Assembly: GCA_050180235.1 (NCBI GenBank)
Contig: JBFXEJ010000112.1
Location: 1-19,645, forward strand
Length of the DNA stretch: 19,645 nucleotides
Source: JAABRU01 sp050180235
Lineage (GTDB): Bacteria > Desulfobacterota > Desulfobacteria > Desulfobacterales > Desulfococcaceae
Direction of reading: 5' to 3'
The translations under genes and the position numbers were made by a program. Of this stretch, positions 13,218 to 19,543 are shown piece after piece (the stretch's first letter is position 1; every line of letters begins with the position of its first letter). Under the pieces are notes generated by a model, which ran no database searches, was not told the DNA's origin, and saw only the letters and a program-made list of their open reading frames with translations.

Positions 13218-13904
13218 ATGGATACAGCGGAACTGGAGCGGCCCGTGCTGGCAGTGGATGTGGTATTGTTCGGAATACATGACAGGAAACTGAAGGTTTT
13301 GCTGCATACAAGACAAAAAGAACCTTTCCGGGACGCACCTGCTCTGCCGGGCGTGGCTGTCCGGGTGGATGAAACTCTGGAAACCGCAGCACGGAGAGCA
13401 GTTTATGAAAAAACAGACTGGAAACAGGAAGACAGCGATAATCTGTTTCTGGAACAACTGGCCGCGTTTGACGCTCTTTACCGTGATCCCAGAGGACGCA
13501 CCATCAGTCTGGCTTTTATGGGGATTGTCCGAACCATGCCGGAAGAAAAACAGGGCATGATATGGAAAGACTGCCGGGAAATCGCAGAGGGATCGCTTCC
13601 TTTTGATCATGGCATGATTGTGAAAACTGCGGTGCAGCGGCTTCGGGGAAAACTGCGCTATACCAACATCGCCAAAGGATTTCTCCCGGAAACCTTCCGA
13701 ATAGAAGAATTGCAAAATGTATATGAAATTATTATGGAATATTCTCTGAACCGTGCGAATTTCCGAAACAGGCTCCTGAAGCTCGGCATGATTGAGCAGG
13801 TGACTGTTCTCACAGAAGCGGTCGGGAAAAAAGGCGGACGGCCTCCACATCTCTACCGCTTCACCCGTGATCTGATTGAAATGACTGAGCGGGATTTTCT
13901 GTAG
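13218..13904 (+). CDS. NrtR-type transcriptional regulator (degenerate Nudix domain plus winged helix)
   Basis: A 228-residue protein with an N-terminal Nudix fold (about 8-140) and a C-terminal winged helix (about 148-218). The Nudix box region is PGVAVRVDETLETAARRAV then YEKTDW (44-68). Compared with GX5EX7REUXEEXGU the first Gly is Val, RE is RA, EE is EK and the final Gly is Asp, so hydrolysis is probably lost. The linker LPFDHGMIVKTAVQRLRGKL, then YTNIAKGFLPETF, and the ending GKKGGRPPHLYRF are typical of the NrtR family, repressors of NAD biosynthesis genes that sense ADP-ribose or related nucleotides. The start at 13218 has AAGG seven bases upstream; an open frame reaching to 13116 crosses the promoter and is rejected. 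It is divergent from the nicotinamidase-like gene. Confidence 0.85.
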   Translation: MDTAELERPVLAVDVVLFGIHDRKLKVLLHTRQKEPFRDAPALPGVAVRVDETLETAARRAVYEKTDWKQEDSDNLFLEQLAAFDALYRDPRGRTISLAFMGIVRTMPEEKQGMIWKDCREIAEGSLPFDHGMIVKTAVQRLRGKLRYTNIAKGFLPETFRIEELQNVYEIIMEYSLNRANFRNRLLKLGMIEQVTVLTEAVGKKGGRPPHLYRFTRDLIEMTERDFL

Positions 13905-13990
13905 GGAAATTGTAAACAGAATCAACGCACTGTCCGCATTGCCCAGAAAAAGCGGGAGCTGCCGTATATTCTCAAATCAGGTTTTGTAAA

Positions 13991-14078
13991 AAAATAATCT
14001 CAATGCCGTTTCCTTAAGCAGAAAATTCCCCTCCCCGGCGGGAGGGGAGCCTTAAGGAAACGTCATTGAAAATAATCT
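13991..14078. mobile_element. 68-bp palindromic element with 10-bp flanking direct repeat
   Basis: AAAATAATCT occurs exactly at 13991-14000 and 14069-14078. Between them 14001-14068 is a near-complete palindrome. CAATG pairs with CATTG at the ends, CGTTTCCTTAAG (14007-14018) with CTTAAGGAAACG (14051-14062), and CCCCTCCC (14028-14035) with GGGAGGGG (14040-14047). The direct repeats abut the palindrome, as a target duplication would. It has no coding capacity, so it is a MITE or REP-like passenger. Confidence 0.7.
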
Positions 14079-14504
14079 GTACAATTTTTTGTCAGGAAAG
14101 CCTGATGATTTTGAAAAACCTCAGAGTTGCGACAGGTTTATTCTGATGCAGCCCCTTATGGAAAAGAAACCGGGCAACTGTCCATAATGGCTGCGGACAT
14201 CCATCCCTCATACAGACAGCCTGAAAAAAAATGATATATTTCCCATGTTTTTTATCAACTGAGATAAAAGGTACTTTCCTGTCTTTCCGGGCGGCAGAAA
14301 AAAAACTGTCCGTATTATTGACGTAAGTCAGAAAGAGACTATATTTGGAGAAATTGTCTGTACACTTACCATCACTTATACATGACCATGTTGTTTCTTT
14401 GGATATGCCGGGGCGGAAACAGGCACACCTCTGCATTCTCAAAAGGGAAATATCCAAAATTTAAGCTGGTCATACCTTTATTGAAAAAAAAGAAAGGAGT
14501 CACA
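14079..14504. other. Intergenic region upstream of the EF-hand gene
   Basis: About 425 bases with no supported gene. Open frames on the minus strand show no family resemblance and lack ribosome binding sites. I see no clear promoter beyond AT-rich patches; AAAGGAG at 14493-14499 serves the EF-hand gene. Confidence 0.5.
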
Positions 14505-15083
14505 ATGAAAAAAATAGGCACTGTTATGGGTTTGGCGGCGGTTTTGATGTTCGGCTCAATGACGTATGCTCAGGACTGCCCTCCCGTAAAGGGAGAAGGG
14601 GATTCGTATCACAAAGGCATGGGGATGGGAACTGCATCCGGCCTCAGCGGATACAGGGTTCACTTCAAAGATATTGACAAAGACGGAAACGGTTCTTTGA
14701 ACTGGGAGGAATACAGCGCCAATTTCCCCAAGACGGAAAAAAAGGTGTTTGACGCGCTGGACACCGGAAAGGATGGTTCCATCAGTCAGGAAGAATGGCA
14801 CACCTTCAAAGCAGCGCATGGAATGGCCGGCCCCCACAGCGGACATCAGGGAGCAAAATACCATGATGCAAATCTGCCGGATCCGGCTCTGTACAATGCC
14901 CATTTCCCGGACATAGACAAAAACAGCGATGATGCCCTCAGCATGGATGAATTCAAAGCCTTTTTTCCCAAAGGAGATGACGCTGTGTTCAATGCCATAG
15001 ACCTGGACAAAAGCGGTGCTCTCTCCCATGAGGAATGGCATGAATTCAAAACCGCACATGGTATGGGGGATAAGGAAAAGTAA
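14505..15083 (+). CDS. Exported calcium-binding protein with four EF-hands
   Basis: A 192-residue protein. Residues 1-22 form a signal peptide (MKKIG, core TVMGLAAVLMFG, cleavage near TYA-QD), so it is probably periplasmic. Four 12-residue EF-hand loops are visible. Loop 1 is DKDGNGSLNWEE (58-69), loop 2 DTGKDGSISQEE (86-97), loop 3 DKNSDDALSMDE (138-149) and loop 4 DLDKSGALSHEE (166-177). Loop 2 has Gly at the third ligand position and loop 3 lacks the usual Gly6, so these may bind Ca2+ weakly. The protein is an internal duplication: the segment 50-107 and the segment 130-187 align throughout, both ending in HGM. The start is set by AAAGGAG five bases before ATG. A strong terminator follows. 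Role: calcium buffering or sensing in the envelope; the partner is unknown. Confidence 0.9.
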   Translation: MKKIGTVMGLAAVLMFGSMTYAQDCPPVKGEGDSYHKGMGMGTASGLSGYRVHFKDIDKDGNGSLNWEEYSANFPKTEKKVFDALDTGKDGSISQEEWHTFKAAHGMAGPHSGHQGAKYHDANLPDPALYNAHFPDIDKNSDDALSMDEFKAFFPKGDDAVFNAIDLDKSGALSHEEWHEFKTAHGMGDKEK

Positions 15084-15108
15084 GACTGGCTGCGGATCAG
15101 AAAAAAAC

Positions 15109-15136
15109 AAAGCCCGCGGAGGATCGCGGGCTTTTC
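15109..15136 (+). terminator. Intrinsic terminator of the EF-hand gene
   Basis: AGCCCGCG (15111-15118) pairs with CGCGGGCT (15125-15132) around a six-base loop and TTTT follows; A-rich bases precede the stem, so it could work in both directions. Confidence 0.85.
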
Positions 15137-15153
15137 TGTTTTAATGAGGATTA

Positions 15154-15308
15154 GGTGAATATAATACCGGTTAGGCGATTTACATGAAAAAATGTACCAT
15201 ATTATAGGGTGGGCACAGCTTTTTGTGCCCACCGTTTCAGCAGGACGGCGGGCACAAAAAGCCGTGCCCACCCTACGAAAAACGGTATAATCTTTAATGG
15301 AAATCACC
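15154..15308. repeat. MITE-like element B with nested GGGCAC hairpins
   Basis: The ends GGTGA (15154-15158) and TCACC (15304-15308, within GGAAATCACC) are inverted and bordered by TTA on each side (15151-15153 and 15309-15311), like element A at 5831-5931. Inside, 15205-15234 and 15246-15275 are 30-nt inverted arms with two mismatches, both tolerable as G-U pairs in RNA. Each arm also folds on itself (GGGCACA with TGTGCCC), so a four-way structure is possible. ATAATACCG and CGGTATAAT form a further inverted pair. Confidence 0.7.
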
Positions 15309-15311
15309 TTA

Positions 15312-15653
15312 GAAAATAAATATCCCGGTTCAGTTCACAGGCACATGGCAAAAGCTGGAAGCTTTTGATACTTTGGTGGTATATTTTTTTCTGGAAATCA
15401 CCTAACATCAGTAATTCAGCAAAAAAATTTTCCCGTTTTTCTGCTATGAAAACAAAATGTTCCACGAAGACTGATGCCCAATTATTTTTCAGATTTCATA
15501 TAAGTGCATCTGTCAATGAGATACCACCCGGATTTTTCCGGACTGAACATTTCCATCATCATTTGCCAAAAACCATAAACATTGGGAGTTGCGGAACTGA
15601 CTGCAAAATCCGGCCCGATCACCAGCGGATACCATATGTGTTTGAAAAATATC
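15312..15653. other. Gene-free stretch with hairpin and lone element end
   Basis: No supported gene. CAAAAGC (15349-15355) pairs with GCTTTTG (15361-15367). GGAAATCACC followed by TAA at 15393-15405 is a third copy of the element A/B terminus, facing the same way as the right end of element B. The open frame across 15365-15679 resembles no family. Confidence 0.5.
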
Positions 15654-15682
15654 TTGACAGGCAGAAAAATATGGTATAAAAT
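15654..15682 (+). promoter_or_regulatory. Strong promoter of the fusA leader
   Basis: A perfect TTGACA (15654-15659) and TAAAAT (15677-15682) are 17 bases apart. Transcription would start near 15688, giving a leader of about 320 nt before the EF-G start codon. Confidence 0.75.
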
Positions 15683-15774
15683 TATAAGGTTTTTTCTGTC
15701 AGTTAATATATTTCAGTATCTTAGCAAGGCATTTTCTGTTTGCCGGGACAGTTGAGAAACAAGGAGAGGATAGG

Positions 15775-15783
15775 ATGAAATAA
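15775..15783 (+). other. Met-Lys-stop minigene in the leader
   Basis: ATG AAA TAA follows AAGGAGAGG with ideal ribosome spacing (AGGAG 15762-15766, eight bases). It encodes only two residues. It overlaps the 5' side of a hairpin. It may be a regulatory initiation-termination site or chance. Confidence 0.4.
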
Positions 15784-15845
15784 CTGATACAGACTGCCTG
15801 AACTGAAGAATCATCCTGTGGAACCGGAAGCCATGAGGCCCGCTG

Positions 15846-15890
15846 AATCCCCCATCTGGAAAATTCCAAATGCGAGGGATTTTTTATTTT
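15846..15890 (+). terminator. Terminator-like hairpin inside the fusA leader
   Basis: AATCCC (15846-15851) pairs with GGGATT (15876-15881). Inner pairs CAT/ATG and TGGA/TCCA continue the stem, and TTTTTTATTTT follows (15880-15890). It stands about 120 bases before the EF-G start, where full termination would silence the gene, so it is a candidate attenuator. Confidence 0.6.
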
Positions 15891-15913
15891 CGCAAGATAC
15901 AGTGCATATTGCC

Positions 15914-15974
15914 ATCCTGAATCATCCGTGGAAGGGAAAACCATCAGGGTTTATTTTCATAAACCATTCAGGAT
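15914..15974 (+). promoter_or_regulatory. Two-part hairpin just upstream of the fusA ribosome binding site
   Basis: ATCCTGAAT (15914-15922) pairs perfectly with ATTCAGGAT (15966-15974). Directly stacked inside, GGTTTAT (15948-15954) pairs with ATAAACC (15959-15965) around a four-base loop, leaving a 25-nt bulge. The EF-G ribosome binding site (AAGGA, 15997-16001) lies 22 bases downstream. Confidence 0.5.
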
Positions 15975-16010
15975 CACGATATATTTTATCATTATGAAGG
16001 AACAGACACA

Positions 16011-18104
16011 ATGAAAAGCGACATTGCAAAAGTCAGAAACATCGGTATCAGCGCGCATATTGATTCGGGAAAAACTACGCTGACCGAGCGAATCCTTTTT
16101 TATACCAAGCGGATTCACGCGATTCACGACGTTAAGGGAAAAGATGGCGTGGGCGCTACCATGGATTCCATGGAACTGGAAAAGGAACGGGGCATCACCA
16201 TTGCTTCCGCAGCCACATTCTGCGAATGGAAAAATTATGAAATCAATATTATAGACACACCGGGCCATGTGGATTTCACCATAGAGGTGGAACGTTCTCT
16301 CCGGGTTCTGGACGGCGCAATCCTGGTGCTCTGCTCCGTGGGCGGGGTTCAGTCCCAGTCCATTACGGTTGATCAGCAGATGAAACGCTACAAGGTTCCC
16401 TGCATTGCATTCATCAACAAATGCGACCGGAGCGGAGCCAATCCCTTCCGCGTGGTGGAACAGCTCAGGGAAAAACTGGGACACAATTCTGTTGCCATGC
16501 AGATTCCCATCGGTCTGGAAAGCAGTTTTCAGGGAGTCGTGGATCTGATCACCATGAAAGCCCTGTATTTTGACGGTGAAAACGGTGAGAATGTCCGGGT
16601 GGAGGAGATTCCCGCCTCTCTAATGGCAGATGCACGGGAAAAACGTGAAAAAATGATAGACACTGCCTCCATGTTTTCGGATGAACTGACCGAACTGGTG
16701 CTGGAGGAAAAGGAAGTCCCCCAGGAAATTCTTCTTGATGCCATCCGCCAGGGGGTTCTTGTCCGGAAACTGACACCGGTTTTTATGGGTTCGGCCTATA
16801 AAAACAAAGGGATTCAGCCTCTGCTGGATGCGGTCAACCGCCTTCTTCCCTGTCCCGCGGATGTGGTAAACGAAGCTTTGGATGCGGATCAGGACGAAGC
16901 CCGTGTAATACTTGAAAGTGATGTGAAAAAAGCCACAGTGGCCCTGGCTTTCAAACTGGAAGACGGCCAGTACGGTCAGTTGACCTATATCCGGGTGTAT
17001 CAGGGAAATATGGGCAAAGGCGACACTGTCATCAATGTGCGCACCGGCAGAAAAATCAAGATTGGCCGTGTGGTGCGTATGCACGCGAATCAGATGGAGG
17101 ATATTGATGCCATTCCGGCAGGTTATATCGGCGCACTTTTTGGCGTTGACTGTGCATCAGGCGACACCTTCACCTCCCCGGGACTGAGTCTGACCATGAC
17201 ATCCATGTTTGTGCCCGCGCCTGTCATCTCCCTGGCCATTGTGCCCAAAGACAACAAATCCCAGATCAACATGTCCAAGGCGCTCAACCGCTTTACCAAG
17301 GAAGATCCCACCTTCAAAACCTTTGTGGATGAGGAAACCGGGGAAACCATCATCTCCGGCATGGGGGAACTGCATCTGGATGTTTATGTGGAGCGGATGC
17401 GCAGAGAGTACGGCGCTGAGGTGAGTGTCGGACAGCCCCGTGTGGCATACCGTGAAACCATTACCCGCAAAGCTGAATTCAATTACACCCATAAAAAACA
17501 GACAGGCGGTTCAGGTCAGTATGGCCGCGTGGCAGGGTGGATTGAACCGGTTCCTGATGAGGATTTTGTGTTTGACAACCAGGTTACGGGCGGTTCCATT
17601 CCCACCCAGTATATTGCGGCCTGTGAAAAGGGATTCAGAGCCTGCCTGGGAAAAGGTCCAAGCATGGAATTTCCTGTCACCGGAGTCAAAGTGGTGATCA
17701 ATGACGGGGCATCACATTCGGTGGATTCTTCTGATATGGCCTTTCAGGCTGCTGCGCGCTCTGCATTTGTGGAAATATATCCCAAAGCAGCCCCTGTCAT
17801 TCTGGAGCCTATTATGAAGGTGGTGGCTGAAACGCCTTCCGAATTCCAGGGTTCGGTTATGGGACTTCTGAACCAGAGAAGAGGACTGATTGTGGGCGCC
17901 CAGGATGAAGGCCCCATGTGTGTGATTGAATCCCAGGTGCCTCTGGCCGAGATGTTCGGATTTTCAACAGTGCTGCGCTCCTCCACACAGGGAAAGGCCC
18001 AGTTCACCATGGAATTTTCCACGTACCGGCAGGTGCCTCAGGGGATTGCCGAGGAACTGAGAAAAAAAGCGGCAGAAGAGAAGAAGCTCAAACATGCGGC
18101 GTAA
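16011..18104 (+). CDS. fusA: Translation elongation factor G, mtEFG1/spdEFG1-like
   Basis: A 697-residue translational GTPase with full EF-G length. G motifs: AHIDSGKT (15-22), switch I RGITIASA (60-67), DTPGH (82-86) and NKCD (136-139). The later EF-G domains are present, for example TGGSGQYGRVAGWIEPVP in domain IV and the C-terminal EPIMKVVAETPSEFQGSVMG in domain V. The opening KVRNIGISAHIDSGKTTLTE with Ser (not Ala) before GK, and KDGVGATMDSMELEKERG, are typical of the mitochondrial EFG1-like bacterial group described in spirochaetes, planctomycetes and deltaproteobacteria. It is not in a str operon (no rpsL, rpsG or tuf here), so the organism may have another EF-G. AAGGA is nine bases before ATG. 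The long structured leader suggests post-transcriptional control. Confidence 0.93.
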   Translation: MKSDIAKVRNIGISAHIDSGKTTLTERILFYTKRIHAIHDVKGKDGVGATMDSMELEKERGITIASAATFCEWKNYEINIIDTPGHVDFTIEVERSLRVLDGAILVLCSVGGVQSQSITVDQQMKRYKVPCIAFINKCDRSGANPFRVVEQLREKLGHNSVAMQIPIGLESSFQGVVDLITMKALYFDGENGENVRVEEIPASLMADAREKREKMIDTASMFSDELTELVLEEKEVPQEILLDAIRQGVLVRKLTPVFMGSAYKNKGIQPLLDAVNRLLPCPADVVNEALDADQDEARVILESDVKKATVALAFKLEDGQYGQLTYIRVYQGNMGKGDTVINVRTGRKIKIGRVVRMHANQMEDIDAIPAGYIGALFGVDCASGDTFTSPGLSLTMTSMFVPAPVISLAIVPKDNKSQINMSKALNRFTKEDPTFKTFVDEETGETIISGMGELHLDVYVERMRREYGAEVSVGQPRVAYRETITRKAEFNYTHKKQTGGSGQYGRVAGWIEPVPDEDFVFDNQVTGGSIPTQYIAACEKGFRACLGKGPSMEFPVTGVKVVINDGASHSVDSSDMAFQAAARSAFVEIYPKAAPVILEPIMKVVAETPSEFQGSVMGLLNQRRGLIVGAQDEGPMCVIESQVPLAEMFGFSTVLRSSTQGKAQFTMEFSTYRQVPQGIAEELRKKAAEEKKLKHAA

Positions 18105-18162
18105 AGAAAAGCTGTTTTCATCCCCCCCGGCCAAAATCATATTTATGAAAAGGAATTTCACA

Positions 18163-18867
18163 ATGCAGAAAAATGACATAATCCGCAAAAACCCACTGAC
18201 TCTGATGGGATATGAAAAGGAAGACATCCTGAATCCCGGAGATTTCGGCGCGCTCATGGCCCGGGCTGGCGTGGGCAAAACCGCCTTTCTTGTTCAGTTG
18301 TCTCTGGACAAAATGCTCAGAAACCGCAATGTGCTGCATATCAGTCTCAGCGAACCTGTGGAAAAAGTCTGCCTGTGGTATGAGGAAGTATTCCGGAATC
18401 TTACATTCCAATCCAATATCAAATATCTGGATCCATTCTGGGATGCCATACTTCCCAGCCGTTTCATCATGACCTTCAAGGCAGAAGCATTCAGTGTAAC
18501 CCGTCTGCAGGAACGTCTCACAGACCTTACTGAGCAGGGAATTTTTTTCCCCAGACTGATAGTGATTGACGGACTGCGCTTTGGGGATAATGTGGGAACC
18601 ACCCTTTCAGGACTGAAACAACTGGCAAAAGACCTTGGCACCGGCATATGGTTTACAATGGGAATCCATCGGGATGAACCCTTCGGCCCTGACGGTTTTC
18701 CGCAGTCTCTGAGCTATGCTGCCCCTTTTTTTGATGTTGTGCTGCAGCTCCATCCCGAGGGAAAGAATATTTATGTCCGGGCAGTCAAAGGTGCCCCCCA
18801 GGGAGGCAAGCCGGAACTGGTTCTGGATCCCGCGACTTTGCTGATCCGTGATTCCGAAGGGAACTAA
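18163..18867 (+). CDS. P-loop ATPase, RecA/KaiC-like, function unknown
   Basis: A 234-residue soluble protein. The Walker A loop is ARAGVGKTAF, in the context DFGALMARAGVGKTAFLVQL (about 27-46). A Walker B strand ends in LIVIDGL (about 140). The segment NVLHISLSEPVEKVCLWYEE after the first helix resembles the RecA/KaiC/RadA core layout (strand, then a polar switch). There is no helicase, DNA-binding or membrane signature. A longer frame starts at 18094, overlapping the EF-G end by 11 bases, but the ATG at 18163 has AAAAGGA nine bases upstream and starts a normal-looking N-terminus. It lies 58 bp after the EF-G gene and probably shares its transcript. A role linked to translation is possible by position only. 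Confidence 0.75.
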   Translation: MQKNDIIRKNPLTLMGYEKEDILNPGDFGALMARAGVGKTAFLVQLSLDKMLRNRNVLHISLSEPVEKVCLWYEEVFRNLTFQSNIKYLDPFWDAILPSRFIMTFKAEAFSVTRLQERLTDLTEQGIFFPRLIVIDGLRFGDNVGTTLSGLKQLAKDLGTGIWFTMGIHRDEPFGPDGFPQSLSYAAPFFDVVLQLHPEGKNIYVRAVKGAPQGGKPELVLDPATLLIRDSEGN

Positions 18868-19133
18868 TTAAAAAACAGACAGTTGGGGATTTGAAAACTG
18901 CTGATATGCCGGGTTTCAGGATTTGCCGGTTTCACGGGCGATGTACTGTCCTGACACCCGAAACCTGAACCATTCGGTATTTTGAGAATTTCCAACCGTC
19001 TGCATATAGAAGATTTTTTTCTTTTTCAGTAACCGTGTCTGAGATTTTCCGGATTCCTTCCGGAATCGGTTCACAATGCACACAGACGGTATCAGCCTGA
19101 ATAAAGAGTGTTTCGGCATTCTCCCTTTCATTT

Positions 19134-19173
19134 GAAAAACGGAGCCGATCCTCAGGCATGGATTCGGCTCCGT
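19134..19173 (-). terminator. Minus-strand intrinsic terminator
   Basis: ACGGAGCCGA and TCGGCTCCGT form a 10-bp stem (19139-19148 with 19164-19173), continued inward by TCC/GGA with one bulge. On the minus strand a T-run follows (plus-strand A at 19135-19139). It would end a transcript coming from the right-hand side. Confidence 0.7.
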
Positions 19174-19218
19174 TCCCTGACACGGTAACCCCCTCAAAAA
19201 CTGCCCCTGTACAAATGC

Positions 19219-19413
19219 GGGTAGTGGGTCTGCACATACTGACAAAAAATTAACTATTTGATATTATTATATTTTAAAAAATATACTGATTTTTGTCTAT
19301 ACATAATAAATACAAATAGTTATATGATACATCCATGATACTGCTTATACTGATTATAAATAACATATTGATTTATATATTAAAAAAAATCAGTATGAGC
19401 AGTCCCACTACCC
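19219..19413. repeat. 195-bp MITE-like element with 24-bp inverted ends
   Basis: GGGTAGTGGG...CATACTGA at 19219-19242 and TCAGTATG...CCCACTACCC at 19390-19413 are inverted with 22 of 24 bases matching. The interior (about 147 bp) is extremely AT-rich and non-coding. The bases just outside show related AAATGCGG motifs (19213-19220 and 19414-19421) in the same direction, which may be a target duplication or part of the element. Confidence 0.75.
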
Positions 19414-19518
19414 AAATGCGGACAGTGCCCCCAAAACCGTCTTCCGCTCCGGTTGCACAAGGTCTCCGTCAGGTGCTATACCGATTCTTCATTGATTTTT
19501 TCAGAAAATCTCCTTCTG

Positions 19519-19543
19519 ATACCAATTCTCCATTGAAATTATA
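19519..19543 (+). repeat. Interspersed 25-nt repeat, copy 2
   Basis: Begins ATACCAATTCTC and continues ATTGAAATTATA; it matches 249-273 with one substitution. Confidence 0.7.

Larger units (their letters stand above)
15688..15890 (+). ncRNA. Structured leader or attenuated small RNA ahead of EF-G
   Basis: The stretch between the promoter and a terminator-like hairpin is about 200 nt. It contains GGCA/TGCC and CTGT/ACAG small hairpins near 15729-15750. A minigene ATG-AAA-TAA at 15775-15783 has AGGAG eight bases upstream. A 9-bp stem (one G-U pair) joins ATAGGATGA (15770-15778) to TCATCCTGT (15811-15819) and would hide the minigene start. I recognise no known riboswitch or 6S signature; either a regulatory leader or a free-standing small RNA fits. 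Confidence 0.45.

Noticed and set aside
14092..14457. A 121-codon minus-strand open frame
   Set aside because: Cys- and Phe-rich mixture with no motif, and no convincing ribosome binding site.
15365..15679. A 104-codon plus-strand open frame before the EF-G promoter
   Set aside because: No ribosome binding site or family resemblance; it starts in a repeat end and runs over the -35 box.
15688..15890. Known riboswitch or 6S RNA in the EF-G leader
   Set aside because: I compared it mentally with cobalamin, glycine, SAM, c-di-GMP, fluoride and 6S signatures and saw no conserved core match. A covariance-model search would settle it.
15699..15944. An 81-codon minus-strand open frame across the EF-G leader
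   Set aside because: It lies opposite a well-formed plus-strand promoter and leader and has no recognisable protein pattern.
18932..19237. A 101-codon minus-strand open frame
   Set aside because: It begins inside an inverted repeat, runs through a strong terminator hairpin and resembles no family.
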